Source: an uncultured Prevotellaceae bacterium
GTDB lineage: Bacteria > Bacteroidota > Bacteroidia > Bacteroidales > Bacteroidaceae
Direction of reading: 5' to 3'
Assembly (NCBI GenBank): GCA_900316445.1
Contig: ONCZ01000012.1
Span: forward strand, 24,563-88,562
DNA: 64,000 bases
Shown here in pieces: positions 44,231 to 54,789 of this stretch; within the stretch, counting starts at the first letter, position 1; each line of letters starts with the position of its first letter. Under the pieces are notes generated by a model that was not told the DNA's origin, made no database searches, and saw nothing but the letters and a program-made list of their open reading frames with translations. The position numbers and the translations under genes are program-made.

Positions 44231-46171
44231 TTAGGCGAAAAGGCGTTCGATATCTGTCTGCGGAAGGATGGACAAGATGGGTTTGCCGTTGGGCGTGTAG
44301 TTGACGTTGGAACAGGCAAAGAGTTCGTTGACCAGCTGCTCCATCTCATCGTTGGAGAGGACCTGGCCATAGGGGACGGCGACGCTCTGAGCGAGGGAGA
44401 GGGCGATATCCGAGGAATGAGGAATGAGGAATGAGGAATGAGATATGTCTGAGGCGGAGTCGTCGCAGAAAGATTGATCTTGGGCGTTAGTAACAATCTG
44501 CTGAAGGAGGGAAACGGGATTGATACCTTCGAGGCCAGCGGGGATACCGTTGATGGCGAAGGTGTTGCCGCCAAGATCGGAGAGGTCGAAACCGATGGCT
44601 GAGAGGCTGGAGAGTATCTGCTGAAGGATGACACACTCTGCTGGTGAGAAACGGACAGACTCTGGGAAGAGCATCTGCTGGGTGGCGGCAGCGTGGTTTT
44701 CGAACTGTTGCAGATAGCGCTCATAACGGATGCGCACATCGGCACGATGCTGATCGATGATCATGAGGCCAGACTTGACGGCGGTCATGATGTAACAGCC
44801 CTTGTATTGGTAGTGGAGAGGGGAGGGATCGAATTGAGAATTGAGAGTTTGGAATTGAGAATTGAGAGTTGAGAGTTGAGAATTATGATTACCTGAGGAG
44901 GCAGTATCGTCCGTAGGGAATAAAGAAGGGGATTGCAAATCTCCTTCAACAGAGGAGAAAGGAGAGGCGTTGGCGATGTCGTAGAGCTGTTCCCAGTCGG
45001 AGGGGACATTCTTTTTGTTGACAGATGAAAAGTCCGATCCGGAATGAGATTCGCTGTGGGAGCGGAAGGGATTGTAGTCGGGATTGTAGGTCACCTTGGG
45101 GGCGGCGATGGAATCGCGGGAGGGGTCAAAGACAGGGATGTCCGGCTTGCCCTGCACATCGAAATCGATGGCCGGCACGTCGCAGAAACGGCCCAAGGCA
45201 TCGCGGACGGTGGCTGTGAGCACTTGCCAGATAGCCTGCTCGTTCTCAAACTTGATCTCCGTCTTCGTGGGATGGATATTCACATCGACCGCAGCCGGAT
45301 CGACATCGATATAGAGGAAATAAGGCACCTGCATGCCCTCAGGCAACATGCGGTCGTAGGCTGTGACAACGGCCTTGTGGAAATACGGATGACGCATGTA
45401 TCGCCCATTGACGAAGAAGAAATCATGACCACACTTCTTGCGGGCTGTCTCTGGCTTGCCCACAAAACCCGTAATGTTACAGAGCGTCGTCTGTACCTCA
45501 ACAGGCAGAAGGTCCTGCGAATACTGTCGGCCATAGACATCGGTAATGCGCTGACGCAGGCTGGCGGGCTTGAGGTTCTGGAGCTCAGCCCCATTATGAT
45601 GGAGGATGAAATGAATGTCAGGATAGACGAGCACGATGCGCTCGAAAGCCTGAAGGATGTTGCTGAGTTCGGTGGCGTTGGACTTGAGGAACTTCCGTCG
45701 GGCTGGGACATTATAAAAGAGGTTGTCCACCTTAAAGCTGCTACCCACAGGAGCAGCAGCGGGTTCCTGTGACACCACCTTCGAGGCTGCTATCTGGATG
45801 CGCGTACCTATCTCATCATCAGCCATTCGGGTAAGCAACTCCACCTGTGCCACAGCGGCGATGGAGGCGAGGGCCTCACCACGGAAACCCATCGTATGAA
45901 GGGCAAAGAGATCGTCGGCCTTGCGGATCTTCGATGTCGCATGACGCTCAAACGACAGACGGGCATCTGTCTCAGACATGCCCTTCCCGTCGTCGATGAC
46001 CTGGATAGAGGTGCGCCCAGCATCAACGATGATGACATGGATGGTTATGGCTCCTGCGTCGACAGCATTCTCCACCAGCTCCTTCACGACGGAAGCCGGA
46101 CGCTGGATCACCTCACCAGCGGCTATCTGGTTGGCAACGCTATCGGGGAGAAGACTTATTATGTCAGACAT
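44231..46171 (-). CDS. mutL: DNA mismatch repair protein MutL
   Basis: 646 residues. The N-terminal GHKL ATPase (1-330) has ELVENAVDAG, DDGKGM and GFRGEALASI. The C-terminal dimerisation domain (about 440-646) has IDQHRADVRIRYE near 478-490, at the place of the endonuclease motif DQHA-x2-E-x4-E; the Ala and the first Glu are replaced, as I recall for other Bacteroidales MutL. The linker between the domains contains stretches translated from intergenic-type repeats (SQLSTLNSQFQTLNSQFD from 44831-44892; HSSFLIPHSSD from 44412-44443 sits within the C-terminal domain). Next to the OstA-like gene, 37 bases downstream. Confidence 0.95.
   Translation of the reverse strand: MSDIISLLPDSVANQIAAGEVIQRPASVVKELVENAVDAGAITIHVIIVDAGRTSIQVIDDGKGMSETDARLSFERHATSKIRKADDLFALHTMGFRGEALASIAAVAQVELLTRMADDEIGTRIQIAASKVVSQEPAAAPVGSSFKVDNLFYNVPARRKFLKSNATELSNILQAFERIVLVYPDIHFILHHNGAELQNLKPASLRQRITDVYGRQYSQDLLPVEVQTTLCNITGFVGKPETARKKCGHDFFFVNGRYMRHPYFHKAVVTAYDRMLPEGMQVPYFLYIDVDPAAVDVNIHPTKTEIKFENEQAIWQVLTATVRDALGRFCDVPAIDFDVQGKPDIPVFDPSRDSIAAPKVTYNPDYNPFRSHSESHSGSDFSSVNKKNVPSDWEQLYDIANASPFSSVEGDLQSPSLFPTDDTASSGNHNSQLSTLNSQFQTLNSQFDPSPLHYQYKGCYIMTAVKSGLMIIDQHRADVRIRYERYLQQFENHAAATQQMLFPESVRFSPAECVILQQILSSLSAIGFDLSDLGGNTFAINGIPAGLEGINPVSLLQQIVTNAQDQSFCDDSASDISHSSFLIPHSSDIALSLAQSVAVPYGQVLSNDEMEQLVNELFACSNVNYTPNGKPILSILPQTDIERLFA
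44412..44443. repeat. GAGGAATGAGGAAT tract inside mutL
   Basis: Four units of GAATGAG, in frame, encoding SDISHSSFLIPHSSD in a loop of the C-terminal domain. Confidence 0.75.
44831..44892. repeat. AATTGAGA tract inside mutL linker
   Basis: About seven diverged AATTGAGA/GTTGAGA units in frame, ending in TTGAGAATTATGATTAC as at 44194-44210. They encode part of the MutL interdomain linker. Confidence 0.8.
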
Positions 46172-46208
46172 GATTGTTTATAGTTTACTGTTTATAGTTT
46201 ATAGATGA

Positions 46209-47939
46209 TTACTCTGTGGCAGGAGCAGATTCTTGAGGCTCTTCCGAAACAGGTTCTTGAGGTTCTTCGAGAACAGGTTCCTGCGTTTCTTCGGTAGAGA
46301 TCGGCATGGCCGAGTCTTCACTTATCTCTTTTTTGTCTTTCCCTTTTTTGTCATTCTTGCCGCGCCAGTTGAAGATATCGTAACGGTTGAGAGGACGGAT
46401 GTAGTCATACCAGGCGAAACCGGGCAGACGCTTACGTTCGGCAGGAATCTGGTTGAGCGGATACATCGTGCCAGTGGTCTTGGGCGTCCATACACTCTCA
46501 AGCTTCTGATTCTTAAGGAACATGCGGAGCTCGGAAGTCTCCTGATAGTTGTAGATGATGGGCAGCGTGTCGCCCTCCTCGAAGTAATAGCCGATAATCA
46601 CATTGTCCTTCGCCCGAGCCTCACGGATCTTGCCCTCTAAGAAATAGGAGAACATTTCACGGGAGGACACCTGATTGTAGCAGGCGGTATCGGACTTCAG
46701 TTGCTGGATGGAGAAGCAGTTGCCGATGATGTGGGTATGATCGATGACGGAGTCACGCAGATAGACATTGACGAGGTCACCCACCAGCTGCTGACCGTTG
46801 TTCCAAAGAATGGGATCATGGTACAGCGTCATGCAAGAGTCCTTTGAGATATAAACGAGCGAGTCGCAGACGGCCTGCACGTCCTGACGGAAAGCACGGA
46901 CATGATGATACGCATGGATCTTGCGGTAGACAGAGTCTGTCTCGATGTTGAAGGTGACGACCTTGAATGTGTCGGCATGCATGAAGAGGGAGTCGCCCTG
47001 CGAGTAATCGATGGCCACAGCGCTGTCCGTACACATCGCATAACCCGTATTCTCGTAGTACTCGCCATAGTTGCCCGTGAGTTTGTTTTGATTGACGGAG
47101 TCGACATAAACCACATCGTAGAACGCCTGACTGAACCCCATCTTACTGTCGTAGTAGACGCTGTCGCCCACAAGCATCCTACCATTGTTGGTAAGTACGG
47201 AGCGGTTCATAAGTCTGGCACGCTCCAACTTCGTGTCATAATAGCCCTGCTCGGAATAGATATGGTTGTCGCCAGAGGTGATGTCGGAAGGACCGACGAT
47301 ATGGGCCATCGAGTTGTGAGTGTCGTAATAGAGTGTGTCCGTCGTGAGGAAGAAGTCGGGGTTCTTCATCTTCACATCGTAGTTGAAGACCGACATCTTC
47401 GTCTGGGTGTTGTACTCACCCCAATCGGAGGTGAGCGTGGTTTTGCCGTCAATCAGCTTACCGCCCTCGAAGAAATAGGCGTTGTCGTAGATACGGTCGA
47501 AGTCGAGACTGTCCGTATAGAGGACGGTCTTGCGATGTTTGAGTACGACATTGTAACGGGCACGGGCTATCTGCTCATTGCCGTCGTAGTAGGCATAGTC
47601 GCTGAAGAGTGAGAGCGTGTCACCCTGATACATCTTCACATTACCGAAGGCCTCAAAGGAGTTGGAGGCTTCGTAGAAATAGGCACTGTCGCAATAGAGC
47701 CGTGCACCCTCATGAGTGAAGTGCACCTTGCCGTTGAGGATAGTGGCATCGGCATTGATCCGCTGGTCGTAATGAAGCACGTCGGCGTGGACGAGATAGA
47801 TGCGGGAGTCCTGAACCTTCGCCTTGCGGGCAGGTCGCTTAGTCTTTCCTTTCTGGGCCTGCGCTTCGCTAAATGATAAATGAAAAATGATAAATGATAA
47901 AGTTATCACCATCAGCCATAAAGATCCTCTTCTATGCAT
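46209..47939 (-). CDS. OstA-like protein (LptA/LptD N-terminal homologue)
   Basis: 576 residues. Signal peptide (LWLMVITLSFIIFHLSFSEAQA, shown in part by a repeat tract) and then a beta-jellyroll OstA domain with repeated strands (HADVLHYDQRINADATILNG, LYCDSAYFYEASNSFEAFGN, LFSDYAYYDGNEQIARARYN). The last 60 residues are acidic and repetitive (EEPQEPVSEEPQESAPA). Bacteroidetes OstA-like proteins are thought to be the periplasmic bridge for lipopolysaccharide transport. Its neighbours are a SurA-like isomerase and, further along the block, lptB, which fits outer-membrane assembly. Confidence 0.85.
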   Translation of the reverse strand: MHRRGSLWLMVITLSFIIFHLSFSEAQAQKGKTKRPARKAKVQDSRIYLVHADVLHYDQRINADATILNGKVHFTHEGARLYCDSAYFYEASNSFEAFGNVKMYQGDTLSLFSDYAYYDGNEQIARARYNVVLKHRKTVLYTDSLDFDRIYDNAYFFEGGKLIDGKTTLTSDWGEYNTQTKMSVFNYDVKMKNPDFFLTTDTLYYDTHNSMAHIVGPSDITSGDNHIYSEQGYYDTKLERARLMNRSVLTNNGRMLVGDSVYYDSKMGFSQAFYDVVYVDSVNQNKLTGNYGEYYENTGYAMCTDSAVAIDYSQGDSLFMHADTFKVVTFNIETDSVYRKIHAYHHVRAFRQDVQAVCDSLVYISKDSCMTLYHDPILWNNGQQLVGDLVNVYLRDSVIDHTHIIGNCFSIQQLKSDTACYNQVSSREMFSYFLEGKIREARAKDNVIIGYYFEEGDTLPIIYNYQETSELRMFLKNQKLESVWTPKTTGTMYPLNQIPAERKRLPGFAWYDYIRPLNRYDIFNWRGKNDKKGKDKKEISEDSAMPISTEETQEPVLEEPQEPVSEEPQESAPATE

Positions 47940-47989
47940 CAGTATCCTCCTTTATTTATCATTCATCATTTATCATTTAGCGCAAGCGC
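47861..47989. repeat. Inverted repeat of AAATGAT units around the OstA start codon
   Basis: Left arm 47861-47901 (GCGCTTCGCTAAATGATAAA and three more AAATGAT units) lies in the signal-peptide codons; right arm 47951-47989 is its near complement and ends in the stop codon of the upstream isomerase. The start codon at 47939 lies in the loop. Confidence 0.8.
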
Positions 47990-49458
47990 TATTTGATCCA
48001 GCCTTCGTATTCGAATTTGCAGTCACGATAGTCTTCGTTCAGACGGGTGTAGACACTCTTGATCTTGTCGACCACCCACTGATGAATGCGGTCGTTCTGA
48101 CGACGCTGCAGCACCACGTCTTTCAAGGTCTGGAAATCCTCAGAGATAGATGCCTTATGACCCTCCACACGGTTCTTCAGCTTGGCAATGACGCAGACGG
48201 TCTTGCCTCGCTGGTTGATCAGCTGGAAGGCGTGTGACACCTGTCCCACCTGCATCGTATCCACCACCTTGGCTACCTCTGGCGGCAGGTCCTGCATCTT
48301 GAAGCGGGAGGTGATACGACCTGTCTGCGGATCACTGTTCGACATCAGACCTTTGTTGTTGCGGGTGTCCTTATCGTCGGAGAGCATCGAGGCAGCATCC
48401 TCGAAAGTGAACTTCTCTGCACGGATATCATCTGCGATAGAGTCGAGTCGGGCCAACGCTTTCTCGATAGCCTCTTCGGAAACGACAGGTTTACGGAGGA
48501 TATGACGCACGTTGACCTTATCACCACGTTTCTCGATGAGCTGGATGATGTGGAAGCCAAACTCTGACTCCACAATCTTCGACACTTTCTTGGGATCGGT
48601 GAGGTTGAAGGCCACCGATGCGAAAGCGGGGTCGAGCATACCACGACCAGAGAGACCTAACTCACCACCACGACGGGCTGTTCCTGGGTCTTCGGAATAT
48701 AGACGAGCCAGCGTGGAGAACGTGGCATCGCCACGATTCACACGATCTGTATATTCACGGAGCTCATCCTTCACACGGTTCAACTCCTCAACAGGAATCT
48801 TCGGTGTCATCTGCACGATTTCCACCTCTACCTCGGTGGGGATGAAGGGCAGACTGTCCTGTGGCAGGTCCTTGAAATAACGACGCACCTCAGCAGGTGT
48901 TACAGCAATATCCTCAACGAGCTTACGCTTCATCTTCTGTACCATCTGACGGTCTTTCAGTTCCTCCCGCAGGTCGTTGCGTATCTGCGACAGGGGCTTG
49001 TGGCGGTACTCTTCGAGGCGTTCGCGAGAGCCGTCAACCATTTCAAGCCAGTAGTTGATATGCTGTTCTACCTCTGGAGCCACGTCAGCGTCAGTCACCT
49101 CGATACTGTCGATCTGTGCCTGGTGCTTGAAAAGCTTCTGTACAGCAATCTGCTCAGGGATCATACAGTCAGGATCGCCATTCCATTTCATGCCTTCCAT
49201 AGCAGCCTGCATACGGAATGTCTCAACGTCGGACTTCAGGATGGCCTCGTCGCCAATGACCCAGATGACCTCGTCGATGACGGTGCCCATGTGGACGGAG
49301 TCGGTGGCTGTGGTGTCGGCGGTGATGCTATCGGCAGGGAGCCTGAAAGTTCCGGAGATTCCGGATAACCCGGATAAGACGGGATTGCCGGCAAAGGCAG
49401 CCCCGATGAACGGAAGACCTACGAGCAGGGTTACTATCAGATTCCTTATTGTCTTCAT
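47989..49458 (-). CDS. SurA-like peptidyl-prolyl isomerase
   Basis: 489 residues with signal peptide (MKTIRNLIVTLLVGLPFIGAAFA). A SurA-N-type chaperone helix region (about 60-175) is followed by two parvulin domains: one near 205-300 (LARLYSEDPGTARRGGELGL, FGFHIIQLIEKRGDKVNVRH) and one near 320-425 (DTRNNKGLMSNSDPQTGRI). It should help outer-membrane proteins fold in the periplasm. Its ATG overlaps the stop of the upstream parvulin gene (TGATG). Confidence 0.88.
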   Translation of the reverse strand: MKTIRNLIVTLLVGLPFIGAAFAGNPVLSGLSGISGTFRLPADSITADTTATDSVHMGTVIDEVIWVIGDEAILKSDVETFRMQAAMEGMKWNGDPDCMIPEQIAVQKLFKHQAQIDSIEVTDADVAPEVEQHINYWLEMVDGSRERLEEYRHKPLSQIRNDLREELKDRQMVQKMKRKLVEDIAVTPAEVRRYFKDLPQDSLPFIPTEVEVEIVQMTPKIPVEELNRVKDELREYTDRVNRGDATFSTLARLYSEDPGTARRGGELGLSGRGMLDPAFASVAFNLTDPKKVSKIVESEFGFHIIQLIEKRGDKVNVRHILRKPVVSEEAIEKALARLDSIADDIRAEKFTFEDAASMLSDDKDTRNNKGLMSNSDPQTGRITSRFKMQDLPPEVAKVVDTMQVGQVSHAFQLINQRGKTVCVIAKLKNRVEGHKASISEDFQTLKDVVLQRRQNDRIHQWVVDKIKSVYTRLNEDYRDCKFEYEGWIK

Positions 49459-50876
49459 CAGTGTTTATTTACTGTTTTCAATACATCATCATATATCTTC
49501 ACAGGATAGCGTTGGCGGAGGTCAGCCACCCACTGCTGTTCAAGTGCCTGCTGGTAATCTTCAACCACCTGACTGCGCACATCGGTATAATCTTCGGGCT
49601 TCTTCAGCTTCTTGCCATAAACAGCGTCGATAGGATAGTCCTTGTTGACTTCAACGGGCTGGTCAAGCGCTGTACGGAAGATCTTATGATCGACCAGACG
49701 GCTGTCGCCAGGCTTGAAGAGTCCCTGTTCCACACGGATGCGGATGATAGAGTCAGGATTGAACGTCTGGCGCAAGACATCGGCCCACTGACCAAACGGC
49801 AGTCCCTTGACACAACGCTTCACGGCCTTCACATCTGCCTGGTCCTTCACATGGTAGGCGATACCCTTGAAACGGGGCTCCGTAAAAGCATAGTCCTTCT
49901 TATGGGCACGGAACCAACTGTCGAGGGCTGCCTCATCCTTCGAGGCTTTCTCCCACACCTGACGGTTGCTGATCTCATAGACCAACAGTCCATCGTGATA
50001 TTCCTGAATGAGGTATTTCATATCTGAGTCGACAGCACCTAAGGAGTCTGTACGACGGGTAATATACTCCTCTTCCGTCATCTGACCGCTGTTCACGACA
50101 CTCTGGACTTTATGACGGCCGATGGCCTCACGGATGCCCTGCTGCTCGAACGAACGCATAATCTGATCCTTGAGTTCCTCGAAAGGTTCAAGTTGTTTGC
50201 GGCCTTTCATCAAGATGATGTGGTAACCGTCTGGCGCCAGCACCGGACGGCTTAATTCTCCAGTCTGGAGGGCAAAAGCGGCCTCTTCGAACTCCGGATA
50301 CACCTGACCCGGACCAATCCATGCCAGTTCACCACCATTGGCAGCACTGCGACGGTCCTGAGACACTTTCTTACAGAGCTCGGCGAAGTCTGCACCCTGC
50401 TTGAGGGCCTGCCAAATGGAGTCTGCGCGCTGTGCGACTTTCGCCTGTTCCTCAGACTTAGCCTTGGTGGAGACACGGAGGAAAATGTGTGCAGGAAGCA
50501 CCAGTCCCTTCTCACCAATACGCTCCTTCGCACGGTCGTAGGCCTTGCGGGCCTCTGCTTCCACCTCTGCATCAGTCGTCATCGAAGGCAGCACCTGCAT
50601 ATCCCGATAGACAACAAACTCATTCTTGAATGACTTGAGCGTGTCAAGCTTGGCATCAAGGGCTGCAGCCACCTTCATCTTATAGATGGCATAAAGGTCA
50701 GCATATTCCTCGATGCCTTTCTTGTCGATCACACCGTCGCTGTTATTCTTATTAAATGAATACTCAAACTCTGAACGGGTTACATTCACCCCATTGACAG
50801 TCATTACCACAGGATCTGTCTGTGCCATGGCGGCTGTGCTCATCAGACAGGCCGCCAGTATCATCTTTAACTTCAT
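49458..50876 (-). CDS. Parvulin-type peptidyl-prolyl isomerase, periplasmic
   Basis: 472 residues from ATG 50876 (signal peptide MKLKMILAACLMSTAAMA). The N-terminal part (about 20-130) has the helical chaperone region (VNGVNVTRSEFEYSFNKNN), the parvulin domain follows (about 130-240: FAELCKKVSQDRRSAANGG, APDGYHIILMKGRKQL), and the remaining 220 residues contain a second, diverged unit (EPRFKGIAYHVKDQADV). A second SurA-like protein follows directly; the two are distant paralogues. The gene lies 43 bases after guaB. Confidence 0.85.
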   Translation of the reverse strand: MKLKMILAACLMSTAAMAQTDPVVMTVNGVNVTRSEFEYSFNKNNSDGVIDKKGIEEYADLYAIYKMKVAAALDAKLDTLKSFKNEFVVYRDMQVLPSMTTDAEVEAEARKAYDRAKERIGEKGLVLPAHIFLRVSTKAKSEEQAKVAQRADSIWQALKQGADFAELCKKVSQDRRSAANGGELAWIGPGQVYPEFEEAAFALQTGELSRPVLAPDGYHIILMKGRKQLEPFEELKDQIMRSFEQQGIREAIGRHKVQSVVNSGQMTEEEYITRRTDSLGAVDSDMKYLIQEYHDGLLVYEISNRQVWEKASKDEAALDSWFRAHKKDYAFTEPRFKGIAYHVKDQADVKAVKRCVKGLPFGQWADVLRQTFNPDSIIRIRVEQGLFKPGDSRLVDHKIFRTALDQPVEVNKDYPIDAVYGKKLKKPEDYTDVRSQVVEDYQQALEQQWVADLRQRYPVKIYDDVLKTVNKH

Positions 50877-50919
50877 CTGTTTAATTCGTGAAATTCGTTT
50901 AATTCGTTGTTTTATAAAA
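50877..50919. repeat. TTTAATTCGT tandem tract between guaB and the parvulin gene
   Basis: Three TTAATTCGT/GAAATTCGT units in the short gap (50880-50911). No second arm was found nearby. Confidence 0.55.
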
Positions 50920-52410
<1,491 letters not shown>

Positions 52411-52436
52411 TTATACCTTTCTTAAAATATTGCGTG

Positions 52437-52444
52437 CAAAGGTA
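52437..52444 (-). promoter_or_regulatory. Promoter -7 box for guaB
   Basis: TACCTTTG on the minus strand, 30 bases before the guaB ATG. Confidence 0.65.
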
Positions 52445-52454
52445 CAATTTTTTT

Positions 52455-52569
52455 GTTGATAGTTGATAGTTTATAGTTTATAGTTGATTACTCTTAGAAT
52501 AAATTAACTTTATTAACTATGTTAATATAGAGCAAATCACCTATAAACTATAAACCATCAACTATAAAC
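52455..52569. repeat. Inverted repeat of GTTTATA/GTTGATA units between recQ and guaB
   Basis: 29-nt arms at 52455-52483 and 52541-52569 pair at 27 of 29. Each arm has four 7-nt GTTkATA units. The right arm ends 11 bases from the recQ stop, so it may act as the recQ terminator. Confidence 0.85.
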
Positions 52570-52579
52570 CACGAACCTG

Positions 52580-54760
52580 TCAGTTCGCCATTTCCGAGAG
52601 GAACTTAATCCTCACGAGACGGATCTCGTCTTCCGAGTATTCGTCGCCCAGTTCCTTCTGGGCCACACTCAGACGGTCGGTATCTGACTCACAGAAATAG
52701 TCGTAGATATCATCGACATGATCCTCGTCCATCACTTCGTCGAGGAAGTAGTCGATATTCAGTTTCGTACCGCTGTAGACGATGGCCTCCACCTCGTCGA
52801 GCAACTCTTCGAACTCGATACCCTGGGCCGTGGCGATGTCGTCGAGGGCAATCTGACGGTCGATGCTCTGGATGATCTTCACCTTCAGCATCGACTTTTT
52901 CGCCACCGTACGGACGCGCATATCCACCTGGCGCTCGATCTCGTTCTCCTCGCAGTAGTTCTTGATCAGATCCACGAACTCCTTGGCATAAGGCTGTTTC
53001 ACCTTACCCTCGCCCACGCCCTGGATATTCTTCAGTTCTTCAAGCGTGACGGGATAATCGGTGGCCATCTGTTCAAGTGACACATCCTGGAAGATGACAT
53101 ACGGCGGACGTTCCAGCCGCTTCGACACCTTCTTGCGCAACTCACGCAGCATCGCACTCAACGTGGGGTCGAGAGCACTGATGCCTCCCTCGTGGTCAGG
53201 GATATCCTCGTCGCCAGTGAACTCTGCGTCCTTCACAATCATAAACGACTTGGGCGACTTCAGGAACTTCTTACCTGCAGCCGTCACCTTCAGCAGTCCG
53301 TAGTTCTCCACCTCTTTCAGCAGATAGCCTGCGATGAGGGCCTGACGGATAACGGGGTTCCATATCTTCTCATCGTCATCAGCACCAGCACCAAAGTTCT
53401 CAAAGTCCTCGTGGTGATGGGCAAGAATCTCATCGGTTTCCTTACCTGTGATGAAGTCGATGACATAATCGGCACGGAAGTTCTCCTTGATCTCAAGGAT
53501 GGCCTTCAGGGCGATGACCAACTGATCCTTCGCCTCAATCTCCGTCTTGGGATGCAGACAGTTGTCGCAGTTGCCACAGTTATCCTTCGGATAGGTCTCA
53601 CCGAAGTAGTGCAGCAGCATCTTCCTTCGACAGATAGATGTCTCAGCATAGGCTGCTGTCTCTACGAGCAACTGGCGCCCGATATCCTGTTCGGCCACAG
53701 GCTTACCCTCCATGAACTTATCCAGTTTCTGCAGGTCTTTGTTCGAATAGAACGCGATGCAAAGGCCTTCGCCACCATCACGTCCTGCACGTCCCGTCTC
53801 CTGGTAGTAGCCTTCCAGCGACTTAGGAATGTCGTAGTGGATCACGAAGCGCACATCGGGCTTGTCAATACCCATGCCGAAGGCGATGGTGGCTACAATC
53901 ACGTCGATGTTCTCCATCAGGAAATCATCCTGCGTCTGTGTTCGTGTGGCAGAGTCGAGACCGGCATGATAGGCGGCCGCCTTGATCTCGTTGGCCCGTA
54001 ACACGGCAGCGAGTTCCTCGACCTTCTTGCGCGACAGACAGTAGATGATGCCGCTCTTGCCGGGGTGCTGCTTGATGAACTTGATGATATCCTTGTCCAC
54101 ATCCTTCGTCTTCGGACGTACCTCATAATAGAGGTTAGGGCGGTTGAAGGAACTCTTGAACTCCTTGGCTTCAGTCATCCCGAGGTTTTTCTTGATGTCG
54201 GAACGCACCTTGTCTGTAGCCGTAGCCGTCAGGGCGATGATGGGTGCCTTGCCGATCTCATTGACGATGGGACGGATACGGCGGTACTCAGGTCGGAAGT
54301 CGTGTCCCCACTCTGAGATACAGTGGGCCTCATCGACGGCGTAGAAGGAGATCTTCACCGTCTTCAGGAACTCCACATTCTCCTCCTTTGTCAGCGACTC
54401 GGGTGCCACATAGAGCAGTTTGGTGATTCCCGCCTGGATGTCGTTCTTCACCTGATCGATGGCGGCTTTGTTCAGCGACGAGTTCAGATAGTGGGCCGTC
54501 CCCTCATGTTCGCTGAGGTTCGTGATGACGTCCACCTGGTTCTTCATCAGGGCAATCAAAGGCGAGATGACAATGGCCGTGCCTTCCATCAGCAGGGATG
54601 GCAACTGATAGCACAGCGACTTACCACCACCCGTCGGCATCAGCACAAATGTGTCGTTACCGTCCAGCAGGTTCTGGATGATCTGCTCCTGGTCTCCCTT
54701 GAACTTGTCGAAACCAAAGTACTTCTTCAGGGCTTCTGTCAGATTTCTTTTTTCACTCAT
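52580..54760 (-). CDS. recQ: ATP-dependent DNA helicase RecQ
   Basis: 726 residues, usual for Bacteroidales. The protein has Walker A TGGGKSLCYQLP (about 43-54), DEAH box (VDEAHCISEWGHDFRP), motif VI QETGRAGRDG, the zinc-binding RQC part with CRRKM and CGNCDNC, and an HRDC domain (about 530-610). It unwinds recombination and replication intermediates. The gene lies 29 bases after clpX in the same direction; readthrough is likely. Confidence 0.96.
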   Translation of the reverse strand: MSEKRNLTEALKKYFGFDKFKGDQEQIIQNLLDGNDTFVLMPTGGGKSLCYQLPSLLMEGTAIVISPLIALMKNQVDVITNLSEHEGTAHYLNSSLNKAAIDQVKNDIQAGITKLLYVAPESLTKEENVEFLKTVKISFYAVDEAHCISEWGHDFRPEYRRIRPIVNEIGKAPIIALTATATDKVRSDIKKNLGMTEAKEFKSSFNRPNLYYEVRPKTKDVDKDIIKFIKQHPGKSGIIYCLSRKKVEELAAVLRANEIKAAAYHAGLDSATRTQTQDDFLMENIDVIVATIAFGMGIDKPDVRFVIHYDIPKSLEGYYQETGRAGRDGGEGLCIAFYSNKDLQKLDKFMEGKPVAEQDIGRQLLVETAAYAETSICRRKMLLHYFGETYPKDNCGNCDNCLHPKTEIEAKDQLVIALKAILEIKENFRADYVIDFITGKETDEILAHHHEDFENFGAGADDDEKIWNPVIRQALIAGYLLKEVENYGLLKVTAAGKKFLKSPKSFMIVKDAEFTGDEDIPDHEGGISALDPTLSAMLRELRKKVSKRLERPPYVIFQDVSLEQMATDYPVTLEELKNIQGVGEGKVKQPYAKEFVDLIKNYCEENEIERQVDMRVRTVAKKSMLKVKIIQSIDRQIALDDIATAQGIEFEELLDEVEAIVYSGTKLNIDYFLDEVMDEDHVDDIYDYFCESDTDRLSVAQKELGDEYSEDEIRLVRIKFLSEMAN

Positions 54761-54789
54761 ATCTGTTTAGTCATTAGGCTTTTCTTTTT

